The notes under the pieces were generated by a model. It was not told the DNA's origin and searched no databases. It worked only from the letters and a program-made list of their open reading frames with translations. Positions 10,641 through 22,625 of a stretch of 64,000 bases of DNA are shown piece after piece (the stretch's first letter is position 1; each line of letters begins with the position of its first letter). Location of the stretch: NCBI GenBank assembly GCA_023548195.1, contig JAJHZJ010000336.1, positions 2,274,704 to 2,338,703 on the forward strand. Direction: 5' to 3'. The stretch is from Bettongia penicillata ogilbyi (lineage: Eukaryota; Chordata; Mammalia; Diprotodontia; Potoroidae). The translations under genes and the position numbers were made by a program.

Positions 10641-12165
10641 TTTTTTTTTGCTATAGTACATGCCTGCTTCATCTAGGGCTGCTCATTTGCTTTGAATTCT
10701 CATATGCTATTTCAGGTGAACTATATGGTTAGAGGGGATGAGTTATTTCCACAGGAGCAGTATTATAAGCAGGGGATCATTTGAAGGGTGTTACAAGAGG
10801 GTTGTACAGCTTTATGATAAGGTCTGGTTCTCATATTCATACTCAGTCTACTCTATATACTCAGTGGCATTTGAGAAATTCTTCAATTGGAGTTAACTTT
10901 ATGTGGATATACCTGTGTACTTTCTGTGCATGTTCTATCCATACACACACCCTTGCCCCCATTAGATTATAGGGCAGAGAGGACATTTATTTATTTTTAT
11001 ATCCCCCAATAACATCTATCTTGTACTCTTTAAGTGAATTTTGGGAAGGGAAGGGAAAAGAGGGGAAGGAGAAAAGAGGGGATGAATTTAATTATATTAA
11101 GGAAGCTGTTTGTCTAAATGAGGAGAGGAAAGGGAAGATAAGAAAGGAAAGGGAAAGAAAGAGAGGATAGGAGGGAGGGAAGGAATAATTTCACTGATGG
11201 TGTCCAAAGTAAGGAAGCTAAACAATATTGTAGCTGGGGCAGGGAGAGGCGGGAGGGAGCACAGAGAAACCCTTCAGGATCCAGATGCTATTTTCCAGAA
11301 TATACTAAGAAGTTAAAAATTCATTCAATCTGGAGGGTAGGACCTGGGACCCTGTAGCAATGAAATAATAAACCTTTATTAAGTGCCTACCTACTCTATA
11401 CAGGACAAGGGTCTACATGTTGGGAATACAGGGAGGTGGCCCTGAATACTTAAAGGATGATTCATTATGTCTACTTTTCACCCTCTAAGCAGGGTAATAA
11501 TTCACTACCTGCACATTCTTGTTAACAGTATCTGTGAGATTCCTGGTAACCAGGACCACTTGCAAGATCCCATTCTTGCAGAAGCTAGAGTTCTTTGAGT
11601 TGTCACTACTCACCCACTGAATATGGGAGCATCCTCTCAAGATGAAAAGGAAGTAAACTGGGCCAGAGAAAGAAACCAAGGATCCAAGCCACTTGACCAT
11701 CAGGCTAGATAAAGTCTCCAGGGGTGAACAGTCCATGACTGTTTGAGATGGCATCAGAAGTTCTTGGATTGGATTCATTCATGCTAATTACTCCCTTTTC
11801 TTATACTTTCTCTTTGTGAACTATTTGACAGATGGATGGCTATATCCAGGACATGACTATATGCAGATGTATGAACATACAAGGCATCTGTCTACTTGTG
11901 TCTTGATACTCAGAAAACCCAAGCTATCCATACATCACCTTGGGAGATTGAGGAGACAGTTTCTTCCAGAAACTTCTTCCCAAGATTCAGGGCCTTGCCC
12001 ACTGAGTATTGGGCCAATCCTTTCAGGGCTACTGATCCTCATTATGGAGGTAACCAAGCAGCCAAAGGAGGAAGGGACCTGGCTGGAGCCCCCATGCCTA
12101 GTCTGTTCTGTGAGTACCAAATAACCCAGTTCTGTAACAATATTCTACCCAAAATCTAGCTCAGC
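10641..12165. other. Intergenic; purine-rich tract at 11040-11190
   Basis: A GGGAA/GAAAG-rich purine tract is interrupted near 11085-11120. A short SINE-like piece lies near 11360-11420 ('aacctttattaagtgcctac'). The remainder has no recognised element or gene. Confidence 0.4.
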
Positions 12166-12171
12166 ATGTCT

Positions 12172-12365
12172 GTCCCTGAAGATCTTGTATTGGGAGTCAG
12201 AGGATTTGGGTTCAAATCCTCTCCCTGTCACTTAGGGCTTGTATAACTTTGGGGGAGGCATTTCAATTGTCTGACCCTCAAGTTTCCTTATCTGTAAAAT
12301 GAGGGGATTGGTCTAGTTGGCCTATAAGTTTCCTTCCAGACCTAAAATTACAATCCTATGATGTA
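12172..12365 (+). repeat. tRNA-derived SINE (MIR/MAR class)
   Basis: 'gggagtcagaggatttgggt' head, 'tttccttatctgtaaaatga' core, and 'ccagacctaaaattacaatc' tail. Confidence 0.75.
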
Positions 12366-13340
12366 TGTGTTCCCAGTACTGTGCTTAGTTTGTGTTTCCA
12401 GGAGACTGTGTTCCTTGCCCTCAGCTACTAGATTTTAAGCTCCTTGAGGGCAAGGATCTCATGTTATTTTATTCTTGTCCCCTCAGGACCAAACCTAGTG
12501 CCCTGGATACAACTACAATAGCTAATACTGATGGAGCAGAATTAGAGGAGGCCTCCTTTGTATAGGAAGGCCTCCAATGTGCGGTGGCAGGAGCTTGTCA
12601 TCATAGTGTGTGTGTGGTGTGGAGGGAGGCAGAACAGACATCTCTAACCCCTCCTCTCCTCAAGCTTCTCCAAGGGAGACTTTCATCCTGCCAGGTGGGG
12701 AAGCAGGAAGTCAGGAGTCAAGGCCACTAAGCTCTCTTCAAAAAGACAGGGTTAACAGACTTGGAAGTATATCCACTCCCTTAAATGTTGTTGGCCTTGA
12801 TTGGATTCAAGCTAACTTTTGATCACTTTTAGAGAGCCCTAAGTACTATATTCAAGGCTCATCCCCTTTCTCATCAGTTTTGCAATGAACATACATAGCA
12901 ACTAGTCAAGAAATCTATTTATCTGAATGAGATAGATCTATATAGGAGAATACCAAAGGAAGGAACTGTCCCATTGGGAGTGAGATAACTGCTCAAGAAG
13001 AAGGATGAGTCCTAGATCTCAGCCAAGAGAAGCTCCCTGAAGTCTCTGCAATAGCAAGCTGGAAACAGGGACATGGTGGAGACAGCCAGCTCCTCTTCTT
13101 CCCAGAGTCTTTTCCTTCGGAAATCTGTAGTGGGGGTGGACTCTTCCATCTTCCTTCTCGAACTTGGAAGCCTGAAGCTCCTTGAGGTATCCCCAAACAG
13201 AACTCTTACTTGAACAGTCCCCAAAGGAGGACTCTTAGACCTGAAACCCTCTGTCTCTTCCAACTCTGCCCCTGAAGGGCCTTTATCTCCACCAGTAAGG
13301 AGATAGTCCCGTGGCAATGGGCTTTGGTTTGGGACAAGGG
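12366..13340. other. Intergenic with an L2/MIR tail at 12420-12510
   Basis: 12425-12510 contains 'aagctccttgagggcaagga', a MIR/L2 3' phrase. The remainder (12520-13340) has no recognised gene; frames on both strands look random. Confidence 0.4.
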
Positions 13341-13344
13341 TTGC

Positions 13345-13565
13345 GTTTCTAAAATGCTTTAAGATTTGCAAAGTACTTTACATATGTTACCTATGTTATC
13401 CTTACTACATGGTGTAGGTACTATTGTTATCCCTAGTTTACGGATAGGGAAACTGAGACTGGTTAAGTGACTTGCATAGGATAATACAGTGAATATGTCT
13501 GAAATAGAATTGAAGCTAGGTCATCCTGATTCCAAGTCTGGCACTGTCTACCACATTACCTATAT
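13345..13565 (-). repeat. MIR SINE
   Basis: Good reverse-complement match to MIR: 'gcaaagtactttacatatgt', 'gtaggtactattgttatccc', 'gggaaactgagactggttaa', ending in 'gcactgtctaccaca'. Confidence 0.8.
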
Positions 13566-15380
13566 ACTATTGTCTGCTGAATTGAATTGAATTAATAGAG
13601 CTTATAATCTAATTGGGGAGATGAGACATACTCAGGAAACAGTTAACATACCAGACCCCACATAATTAAACCCCAAAATGATTGGTAGGCACACAGCCCT
13701 GCAGAAGCTCAGAGGAAGGAGAATTAGAGTCAGCATTGACCTTGAAGAAAGATAAGTAGGACATGGGGGAGGGGAGGGGAAGGAGCATATCCTAGCACTG
13801 GGGGCACTGTGTGAATGAAGATGGTGATACAATACATCTGCTAAACTCAGGGGATGGAGAGGAACCTGGCCTGGATGAACCAGGGGATCTGCTGGGGAGT
13901 AAGGACAAGAAAAGTTGTGTTTCCCTCTTCCCATTCCTGTGATACTCCAGTTCCATGTCCATAGCAATGATAATTAACATCATTCCCCCCCAAAAAAAAA
14001 TTTGCCACAAATATTTTGTGCCCTACCCAACCATTCAGATCTTAGGACAACCTAAGAACCCAGTCACTACCCCAAAACCCAACTTGCCTCCAGTTAGAAA
14101 TAGTCCAGTTTGCTTCCAACATTAAGCTAGTCTTGCAGGTTTCTTTCTCTCTGGTTGAGCGGGCAAGTTAAACACTATAATCACCGAAGGTTCTGCTTCC
14201 TTTGTGAGCCAGTCCTGTGGGCAATGGGCCTTGGCTTTAGGGGACAGGCACGGAGCATGGGCCCCTCTTCAGGCATTCCTAGTCAACTCTCCCTGTTTTC
14301 CCATCCCCAGATTATCCTAAGGGATTAGGCCATAGGGTTGAGAATCCAGAGGCTCAGGTTTCTAGGTTTCTCCCTCTCCCCTGCTTTCCTCTTTCTATCT
14401 AAAAGCCATGTCATCCCAAGAACCCCACCTGCCCCTCATGTTTTATAGAGGAGTGGTAGGAAGTGTTTAATGGGAACAAATTCTTTATCACTACACATCA
14501 CCTTCCCTCCCTCTGCCTTAGTGCAATGCAGGAAAAGAGCTACCATTTTTGAGACCTATAGGGGTGATCGAAAGACTGTGTCTTAATTTTAACTATTCAA
14601 GCCCAAACAGAGCTTTAAATGCTGCTAAGGGAAGCCTGGCTTGGATGCAATGCTCCAGAAAATGCTAGATCAAGCAAGTAGTTTTAAGGAGCACCTAACC
14701 AGGGTTCTTATCCTAAGGTTCATGAGGTGGAGGTTTTTCAAAAATATTTTGATAATTGTATTTCCACATTCCTACTTCAATGTATTTTATTTTATGCATT
14801 GAACACTTTCTTTTTTTTAGAAGAGGTCCATAGGTTTCACCAGACTTCCAAAGTAATGAACACAAAAAATGGTTACTAATCTCAACTCATTTCATAGAAG
14901 AGGAGACAGAAGCAGCCAAAGAGGGAAGTTATGTTCTCAAGGGTACAAGGTGAGTTAGGAGTGAAGCTGGAACCAGGATCCAGGTTTTCCAACTCCTAGG
15001 CCAGGAACACTTTCTATCAGACCTTACTGCCTTTTCTTCAGTTGATTCCCTAGGGGGAAAGGATTCTGGCAGCTGGACCCACATACACCCCACCCATCCC
15101 TACCTCTGTTCTTGGCTCTGACACCCTTAAATTCCTGGGACTTCCCTCATTCCAGAACTACTTCTGACAGCCATTTCAGTTCTGGGCTAGAGGAAGACAC
15201 CCCTTCTGACATGAGCTTATGATGAGTCCCAAAGCCTTCCAGGAGGTGAGTTAGAAGGCAGCCAGGCCTTATCTGCTGGCTGTATCTTAATGAGACTCCC
15301 AACCCATGACTCATCCCCTCAGAAATCTGTGAGCTCTGAATGGGAACACTCTGACACTCACCCACACATACTACTTATAC
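13566..15380. other. Intergenic, no gene recognised
   Basis: About 1.8 kb of sequence. A decayed minus MIR-like piece lies at about 14870-15030 ('catagaagaggagacagaag'). No splice-bounded open frame or RNA gene was recognised. Confidence 0.4.
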
Positions 15381-15389
15381 TCACATACT

Positions 15390-16140
15390 CAAGTCAAGTC
15401 AACAAACATCTATTAAGCACCTAGTACATGCCAAACACTGTACTAAACTTCTGGGGAGACAAAAACAAAAAATGAAAATAAATCCTTTTTTTAAAAGAAC
15501 TTTTCTTCTCTCTAAGAAAAGCAGCATGCATGAAGGTAAGTGTAAAATATGAACAAAGAGGTATTATGGGATAGTGGATAGAGAGCTGGCCTAGAAGCTA
15601 GAAAGATCTAAATTTAAATCCTACCTCTGACACTTGCAGTATTACCCTGGGTCCCTCTCAGTGATCCAAGCCATTCTATAGAAGTATAGACGCTGGAGAA
15701 GATGTCTACCACTCTTGGAAGAGTTTTTTCACCTTCAGAGCTCCCCAGGCCAGTAAAATTACAGATCCAGTCCCTATGCCAAATATAAAGGCTAAAAAAA
15801 ACCAAAATGAGAGTGGTAATGAAGGTTTGGTGTTTTTTTAAAGCATTTATTAAGCATTTACTGTGTGCCAGGAATTATGCTAATACTCTATAAATAATCT
15901 CATTTGAGTGCTATCCACTGGGGAAATACTTTATCTGGGCCTTTGATGAAACAATACACCAAGAGGCTAAATGAATTGAGGAAGGAAAGCATTCTAGACA
16001 GGGGATGCCATAGGGAAAGATAGTTTAGAGCCAGACTGTGAATGGGAAAGTTAATGTCTTGTCCTTGAGGCAATGGGGAGCCACTAGCCTTTTCATTAGG
16101 GAATGGGTTGCTAGACCTATGCTTCAAGGATGTTCAATTT
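15390..16140 (+). repeat. Cluster of ancient SINE/LINE tails
   Basis: Two units carry the 'catttattaagcatttactg' type phrase (15400-15460 and 15838-15900), one tRNA-like head at 15560-15640 ('gggatagtggatagagagct'), and a downstream body 15900-16130 with 'agattggaaa'-type ends. Boundaries are uncertain. Confidence 0.5.
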
Positions 16141-16359
16141 GGCAGCTGTGTAGATGACAGATTGGAAAGGGGAATAAGTGAAGGCAGGAGAATCAATATT
16201 CCTACCCATTCTTACCCAACCTCACATACATACATCCTACTTATCTACATAGACACACACGTACACTTTTATACTTAGACGGAAACACCCATTGTCATAC
16301 ATTTTACAGCTTCAAAACATACACCCCACATCTACTACCCCACAGACCCAGCGAATTTT

Positions 16360-16510
16360 AATCCTAGGGTGGGGAGAGAATTTAGAGGTCATGTCTAACC
16401 CTCTCAGTTTTACAGATGAAGAACCCGAGGCCACTTAAGTAAGGGACAGAGCTGGGGATTTGGATTCTGGTCCTCTGACTACACATTCAGGGTTCCTTCC
16501 ACTGAGCAAA
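16360..16510 (-). repeat. MIR-like SINE fragment
   Basis: 'aaccctctcagttttacaga', 'gaagaacccgaggccactta' and 'ggattctggtcctctgact' follow the inverted MIR core. Confidence 0.6.
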
Positions 16511-16519
16511 GCTGCATAA

Positions 16520-16576
16520 ACACACACCACACACACAAACATACACACACAAATACACAAACATACACTCACACTA

Positions 16577-16636
<60 letters not shown>
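16520..16636. repeat. (CA)n microsatellite
   Basis: Imperfect CA-rich lead-in, then an uninterrupted (CA)n of about 28 units at 16581-16635. Confidence 0.97.
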
Positions 16637-16637
<1 letters not shown>

Positions 16638-17019
16638 CGACCCTGTTTCTCTCTAGAGTTGGATGAAGGAGGTGAACACAGCTGAAACCTGTCCCATCCA
16701 GCCAGACATCTGAACTTAAGCCTCTGGGGATCAGGCGTTTTATGAGCTGGAGTAAATCTTCCATCTCTTGCAGAGATCCTGCTAATTCTCCTTGAGTGTG
16801 AGTGAAGAACTAGGTCCTTCAGAGGATTTTCAGATCCTGAAAGCAAAGCCTAGAGGTGCAGCTGGGGCCCCTGAAGAATCTTGTACTGCAGCCCTTACAG
16901 CTCCTCTGAAGAGACTTCAAGACATTCACACTTCCTAGGATTACTGCCTATCCACCCACCCAATGGACTGCTCAGTGCCTTGGACCCTTATTTGGGGAGG
17001 AGGGAGAAAGGGAAACAAA

Positions 17020-17112
17020 TGAGAGAGAGAGAAAGAGAAAAGGAGAGGAAGGGAGGGAGGAATGGAAAGAGAAAGAGGAAGGGAGGGGGAAAGGAAAGAG
17101 AGAGAAGGAGGG

Positions 17113-17177
<65 letters not shown>

Positions 17178-17248
17178 GAGAGGAAGGGAGGGAGGAACAG
17201 AAAGAGAAAGAGGAAGGGAGGGGGAAAGGAAAGAGAGGGAGAGAGAGA

Positions 17249-17313
<65 letters not shown>
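17020..17313. repeat. Polypurine (GA)n block, 135-bp tandem duplication
   Basis: About 290 bases of pure A/G on the plus strand. A purine core at 17037-17100 recurs at 17172-17231 with an offset of about 135 bases, each followed by a pure (GA)n run (17114-17172 and 17247-17312). Arg/Glu and Ser/Leu frames across it are not genes. Confidence 0.95.
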
Positions 17314-17314
<1 letters not shown>

Positions 17315-17574
17315 CACCTAGGGGGGTTTGAGTAGAGGACAGAGGGGAAGGTTTTCCTCTCTGATCATTTCGAGGCAGGAAAAGAATGCCCAGGTGGAGG
17401 CCAGAGTGGAAGGACAAGTTAGGGCACAGAGGTAAATAAAGGTAGGGTAAAAGACAGAAACAGGAATTCATAAAGGAAGGAGAAGGAGTTTTCTGGAGAG
17501 AATGAAGAAGGAAAAGAGAGATACATTCAGAGAGACAGACTGAGGAGGGATGTGGGGAGAGGGGTGAGCAAGGA

Positions 17575-18090
17575 CTGAAGAATCACAGAATATCAGAGCT
17601 GGAAGGAACCCCTTTATCTAGCACAGCCTCCTCTGAGCTGCCTATTGAAAGGGTTACAGCCACGAATGGAAGACAACATGTTATAGTGGAAATGGAGCCA
17701 GAGACCTGAGTTCTAGAACTAGCTTTGTCACCTTAGTAAGCAAGTCATTTCACCTGTCTGCCTCAGTTTCCTCACCTATAAAATGGGGATATTTGCACTA
17801 TCTACCTCAGATGGGCTCAGATAGTACAGAATTTGTAGCACCTTAAATGGGATCAAATGACTGTCTTGACAATCATTCAATTCCTTTGAGTTCAACTATC
17901 ATCTCTATGCAAATGACTTCCAGATGGTACAGCAAATAGAATGATGAACCTGGATTCAAGAAGGCTAGAGTTCAAATTTAACCTCATTTACTCACTAGGA
18001 AATAGGGAATAGATATATAGACAATAATGGCTATCATTTCTTTAGCACTTTAAGGTTTTCAAAGCACTTTACAAATATCTCATTTGTCCC
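17575..18090. repeat. Several MIR/SINE fragments
   Basis: A MIR-like unit in plus orientation at 17670-17870 ('cctcagtttcctcacctata'), a tRNA-like head at 17930-18000, and a minus piece at 18020-18085 ('aggttttcaaagcactttac'). Confidence 0.6.
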
Positions 18091-18310
18091 TATTCCCAGC
18101 TTGCTACTCTAGAGACTTCAGGAAGCTAGATCTAGAATTCTCTCTCCTGATTGAGCTGAGTTATCTCATTCCCAGTGGGAGAGCCCCTTCGCTCTTTTTT
18201 GTCTGGCATATGTTGTCCCATGTATACCCTCTCTGACTTGGATGGATAAATAGACTTCTTGGCTAGTTTCTACGTGCATTCATTGTGGAACTGATATTAG
18301 ATGGGAAAGC
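18089..18310 (+). repeat. Unclassified dispersed repeat, copy 1
   Basis: About 210 bases align collinearly with 63768-64000: both have 'cccagcttgctactctagag', then 'ctcattccca', and 'gataaat' followed by 'ttcttg'. The abrupt start and promoter/poly(A)-like end suggest a solo LTR, but no family was recognised. Confidence 0.5.
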
Positions 18311-18359
18311 CCTGAATACAGAGCTTGGGGTTCTCCCTCCCCCTAAAATGAAAGATTAA

Positions 18360-18530
18360 AAGTGAGTTTGACCATGGACAAGTTACTTAATTCTTTCAGC
18401 CTCAGTATCCTCATCTGTAAAATGAGAGTAGCAGCACCTACCTGCCAAAGTGCTCGTAGGGATAAGATGAAATGTTTGTAAAGTGCTTTGAAAACCTTAA
18501 AGTGCTATAGAAATGCTAGTTATTATTATC
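18360..18530 (+). repeat. MIR/SINE fragment
   Basis: 'cagcctcagtatcctcatct', 'gtaaaatgagagtagcagca', and 'ttgtaaagtgctttgaaaac' follow the MIR body. Confidence 0.7.
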
Positions 18531-18534
18531 TATG

Positions 18535-19590
18535 TGTCTATTCCCTGACTGCATCATCAACAAACTCCCTATTGACCATTTCCAACTGGATATCCTATAG
18601 ACTCTCAAACTCAACATGTCTAAAGCATAATTCTCTTTCACCCAAAATTGTCTACCTTTCCTCACTTCCCTCTTTCTGTCGAAGGGACTTCCATCCTTCC
18701 AGTCATCCAGGTTGATAATCTGAGTCAGGCTATGCTGTCCCTTATAGTCAGTCAGTTACCAATTCTTGTTGATTCTACCTCCAAAAAATGTCTCACATTC
18801 ATTCCTTTTTCTCCACTCGTGACTACTAACTCAATTCAGGTCTTTATCACTTCTTACATAGATGTTTGCTTTGTGGTGGCTTATTGTTGAGTCATTTCAG
18901 TCACGTTCGACTCTTCATGACCCCATTTGGAGTTTTCTTAGCAAAGATACTGGAGTGCTTTGCCATTTCCTTCTCCATCTCATTTCACAGATGAGGAAAC
19001 TGAGGCAAACAGGGTGTAGTGGCTTGCTCAGGGTCACATAGCTGGGAAGTGTCTGAGACCAGATTTGATCCCTCAGGTCCTTCTGATTCTACTGCATCAT
19101 CTAATTGCCCCTGGGTGTTTGCAGTGACTTTCAAACTGGTCTCAATGGTGCCAGTCTCAAATCCACCCCCTGCACCACTGCCAAAGTGATGTTTCCAAAA
19201 CACAGTCTGACCATGTCGCTCTCAGGCTCAAGAAGCAGTAAAAGCTCTTCTTGTCTCCAGGATAATATGCAAACTCCTCCGTTTGGTTTTAAAAGCTCTT
19301 CAAAAGCTAACTCCAACTGGATTTATGTTCAGGGTTTATACATATTATTACTTTTCATTCTAGCCAAACTGGAATATTTATACCCATCTCCCATTTCCAA
19401 ATCTTTGCATAGGCTGTTCTCCATGCCTGAAATGCTCTCTCTCATCACCTCCACATCTTGCAATTCTTAGCTTCCTTCAGTACTGACTTCAAGTTTTACC
19501 TTCTACATAAAATATATCCCACCCTACTCACAGTTGTTAGTGCCCTCCTCCTACCTCGCTAATTCATTCCATCTCTCATCTTTGTATGTC
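18535..19590 (+). repeat. L2 LINE fragment, about 0.8 kb, split by a SINE
   Basis: A long stretch of L2 3' region: 'ctcaaactcaacatgtctaa', 'aggtctttatcacttcttac', then after the SINE 'gtgatgtttccaaaacacag', 'gcataggctgttctccatgc', and 'aatgctctctctcatcacct'. No open frame is retained. Confidence 0.75.
18885..19115 (-). repeat. MAR1-like SINE, full length
   Basis: Reverse orientation: 'gagtcatttcagtcacgttc', 'tttgccatttccttctccat', 'gaggaaactgaggcaaacag', and ends in the tRNA-like head 'catctaattgcccc'. It interrupts an L2 fragment; a TGTTTGC sequence on both sides may be part of the target duplication. Confidence 0.85.
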
Positions 19591-19903
19591 TACTTACTAG
19601 TTCTGTGATTCTGGGCAGATCACTGAACCTCTCTCAGTCTGTTTCTTCATCTGCTAAATGGGATCATTATAGCACCTAACCACAGAACCATTGTGAGGAT
19701 CCAGTGAAATATACATATCAAATTCTTTGCAAACTTTTAAGTGTTATGCAATTGACAGCTATTCTCAAATTTGCCGTCACCTATCAATGTACACATTGCT
19801 TCCCCTCAAAACTCTGTGAGGTCAGGAAATGTTTTCTTTTTGTCTTTGTATCTCTAGCACCAGCCTGGCATTTATATAGCACTTAAATATGTGAGAGACT
19901 TAC

Positions 19904-19943
<40 letters not shown>

Positions 19944-20010
19944 ATATATATAGATATATAAATCATGTATATATAGATACACATATTATATGTATGTTTA
20001 TAAGTGTGTG
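19591..20010. repeat. MIR fragment and (CA)n/(TA)n microsatellite
   Basis: 19595-19760 is MIR-like ('ttctgtgattctgggcagat'). 19905-20010 is CA/TA-rich. Confidence 0.6.
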
Positions 20011-20014
20011 TGTG

Positions 20015-20240
20015 AGAGATCTCATTGGGTTCTCACAATAACCTTGTGAAGTAGGCACTATAATTATCTCCATTTTACAGATAAGGAAACTGAGACTGAG
20101 CTAGGTTAATTGACTTTTCCAGGGGCACACAAGTAAGTGTCTGAGGCTGAATTTTAACTCAGGTCTTCCTGACACCAAGTCCAGCTTTCTCACCTTTTAA
20201 TCATCTATCTGCCTCTTGATAAATATTGAATCAATAAATG
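20015..20240 (-). repeat. MIR SINE
   Basis: 'ctcacaataaccttgtgaag', 'ctccattttacagataagga', 'ctgaattttaactcaggtct', ending in 'ctatctgcctc'. Confidence 0.85.
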
Positions 20241-20399
20241 ATGAATAATTCAATCATTATTTATTTTTATTAATGTTATTATTTAGTAACATGAAGACCA
20301 AATTGGTGGGGTTTTCTTTCAGGAAGAGTCTAGTAGGGTAGAAGGACACGTAACTCCAGTATAAGACAAACTAAGATAAGCACCATAGTAGAGGAAGGA

Positions 20400-20660
20400 A
20401 GGAAACAAACAAGCGTTTATTAAATGCCTACTGTGTACCAGGTACCATGCAGCAAGGTTTAAAAATATTGCCTCATTTCATCCTGGGAGATGGATGCTAA
20501 TTTTATCCCTATTTTACAGTTGAGGAAACTGAGGAAGATAGTAGTCAAGTGATTTGGCCAAGGTCATGTAGCTAGTAGCAAGTGTTTGAGGTCCGATGTT
20601 AATTCAGGTCATTTCTGACTCTGAGTCCAATGTTCTATCCACTGCACTACCCAGTTGACT
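20400..20660 (-). repeat. SINE with MIR-like core
   Basis: 'ttttatccctattttacagt', 'gtgatttggccaaggtcatg', 'gttctatccactgcactacc'; a 'cgtttattaaatgcctactg' segment abuts it on the left. Confidence 0.7.
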
Positions 20661-20914
20661 CTAAAGATAGAAACAAAGTGCTATGAGAGATCAGATATGG
20701 AGCAGATCATTGTGGCACTGGGAACTTTGATATCCAGGAAGCCTTCATGAAACAAACAGAACATTTTATTGTCTCAGTGGATCCTCCTGACAACCTTGTG
20801 AAGTAGGGTATTGTGGGTTAGATAAAAAAAAAAGAGAGTAAAAGGAGGAAATAGCATGACATAGTCTGAAACTTTTGGGGGTATTATGGCTACAGAGGAA
20901 AGGACATGAAGGAG

Positions 20915-20931
20915 CTAATGAATGGAAATGG
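20915..20931. repeat. Target-site duplication, left copy
   Basis: The 17-base sequence 'ctaatgaatggaaatgg' recurs exactly at 22053-22069, on the two sides of the HAL1 fragment. Confidence 0.9.
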
Positions 20932-21382
20932 GAGAACTATTTTCTTCAGTGAGCTTTTGAACCTCTTTTTCCATTTGGCTCATTCTGCTTTTGAAAGCAT
21001 TCTTCTCCTCATTGGCTTTTTGAACCTCTTTTGCCAATTGAGTGAGCCTATTTTTCAAGGTGTTATTTTCTTCAGCATTTTTTTGGGTCTCCTTTAGCAA
21101 GGTATTGACCCGTTTTTCATACTTTTCTTGCATCTCTCTCATTTCTCTTCCCAGTTTTTCCTCCACCTGTCTAACTTGATTTTCAAAATCCTTTTTGAGC
21201 TCTTCCATGGCCTGAGCCCACCGGACATCCACCTTGGATGTCTGGGATACAGAGGCCCCGACCTCCACATCTTTCCCTGATGGTAAGCATTGTTCCTTGT
21301 CATCAGAAATGAAAGGCGGGAACATCTGTTCCCCAAGAAAGTAGCTTTCTATGGTCTTATTTTTCTTCCCTTTTCCGGGCAT
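20915..21382 (-). pseudogene. HAL1 ORF1, C-terminally truncated (155 codons)
   Basis: Begins MPGKGKKNKTIES and keeps an open frame through the heptad-rich coiled coil (KNAEENNTLKNRL..., about residues 85-147). The last few codons and the stop come from the target-site duplication, because the element ends here. The RNA-recognition and C-terminal domains present in the 368-codon copy are missing. It could encode a coiled-coil-only fragment if expressed, but it is best regarded as a truncated retroelement ORF. Confidence 0.85.
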
Positions 21383-22052
21383 TTTCCCACCCAGTTACTT
21401 GACTTCTGAGATTCCTGTCCACCCCCACCTAGATCCACTCAGCTAGTGCTTGGGGTCTGAGATTCAAATGCTGCTCCCCAGCCTCAGGGCTTTCAGCTGT
21501 GGGCTGGGCTGCTATTCAGGGTAAGATTAAATCAGGTTCTCAGGTGGGGGCAGGGCTGCCTCCCAGGCTCAGTTCCCTCAGGGGGTTTATGCAGAGACCT
21601 TCAGTAATGGATCTGAGCTCCTGTGCGCTCCGGGAGTCCCAGGCCGCCGCTGCCTATGCCTCTGCCATTGCCTTCCAAGGGAGCCCAAGTCACGGAGACA
21701 CCCCGCTCCCCTCTCGGCCAGCCCAGAAGTCTCTCTCACTGACTGTAGCGACTGTGGGTGGAGGGACCTTCGCGGCCGCCGGAGATTCCGTCCCTGAAGC
21801 CTGCTCAGATCTGCTCCTCTGGGGCCACGTGGCCAGGGCAGCGCAGGGGTGGGCTCCACTGCCCGGTGCGCGATGGACCCCTGGGGATGGCTTTCTAGGG
21901 CTCTCTGGAACAGAAATCTCCTCCACTGAGTTGCTGCACAGCTTGCACTGCTCTAGAATTTGTGGGGAGTTCTTTTTACAGGAAATTTATGGGCTGTGGA
22001 TTCAGAGCTAGCATACATGAGTCTTTCTACTCCGCTATCTTGGCTCCTCCCC
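20932..22052 (-). mobile_element. HAL1 insertion, 5'-complete but 3'-truncated, no poly(A)
   Basis: Read on the minus strand it starts at the L1-type 5' end (22052, 'gggggaggagccaagatagc') and runs through a roughly 670-base GC-rich 5' UTR into ORF1. It then stops abruptly in the coiled-coil coding region at 20932, compared with the full copy at 42987-45980. There is no A-rich tail, yet both sides carry a perfect 17-base duplication. One 5' UTR repeat unit is present (about 21532-21609). Confidence 0.9.
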
Positions 22053-22069
22053 CTAATGAATGGAAATGG
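22053..22069. repeat. Target-site duplication, right copy
   Basis: Exact copy of 20915-20931. Confidence 0.9.
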
Positions 22070-22356
22070 AAAGTTGGGATGGGCTTACACTTTTAAGAAG
22101 TTTTTGATGCTTTTTCTTTTTACATTGCAGTTATTTCTAAATGTAGGCCCCCACCCTACCCCACTTCCAGGGAGCCTTCTCTTTTAACAAACAAAAATGT
22201 ATTAAGCCAAACCAACATACACACTCTCACATGCATACTCACGCATGCATGCACACACATATATAAATTGTGTTTGAAAACATATAAAATATTCCTTATC
22301 CATAGTCCTCTACCTCTCCAGTGAGAGGAGATGTATTTCCTAACTTTTTCTTGGAT

Positions 22357-22625
22357 CAAGTTCGTTGTTCAGTCATTTCAGTTGTGTCTGACTCTTCACA
22401 ACCCAATTTGAGGTTTTCTTGGCAAAGATATTGGAGTATTTACCATTTTCTTATCCAGCTCATTTTACAGATGAGGAAACTGAGGCAAATAGGGTTAAAT
22501 GACTTGCCCAGGGCCACATAACTAGTAAGTGTCTGAGGCCAGATTTGAACTCAGGAAGAGGAGTCTTTCTGATTCCCAGGCTTGGCTTTCCACTATCTAT
22601 CTATTCGCTGGGCTACCTAGATACA
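22357..22625 (-). repeat. MAR1-like SINE, full length
   Basis: 'gttcagtcatttcagttgtg', 'tttcttggcaaagatattgg', 'gacttgcccagggccacata', and the tRNA-like head 'gctgggctacctag'. Confidence 0.9.

Noticed and set aside
16881..17471. Arg/Glu-rich and Ser/Leu-rich frames of up to 176 codons
   Set aside because: They are translations of the (GA)n tract on both strands.
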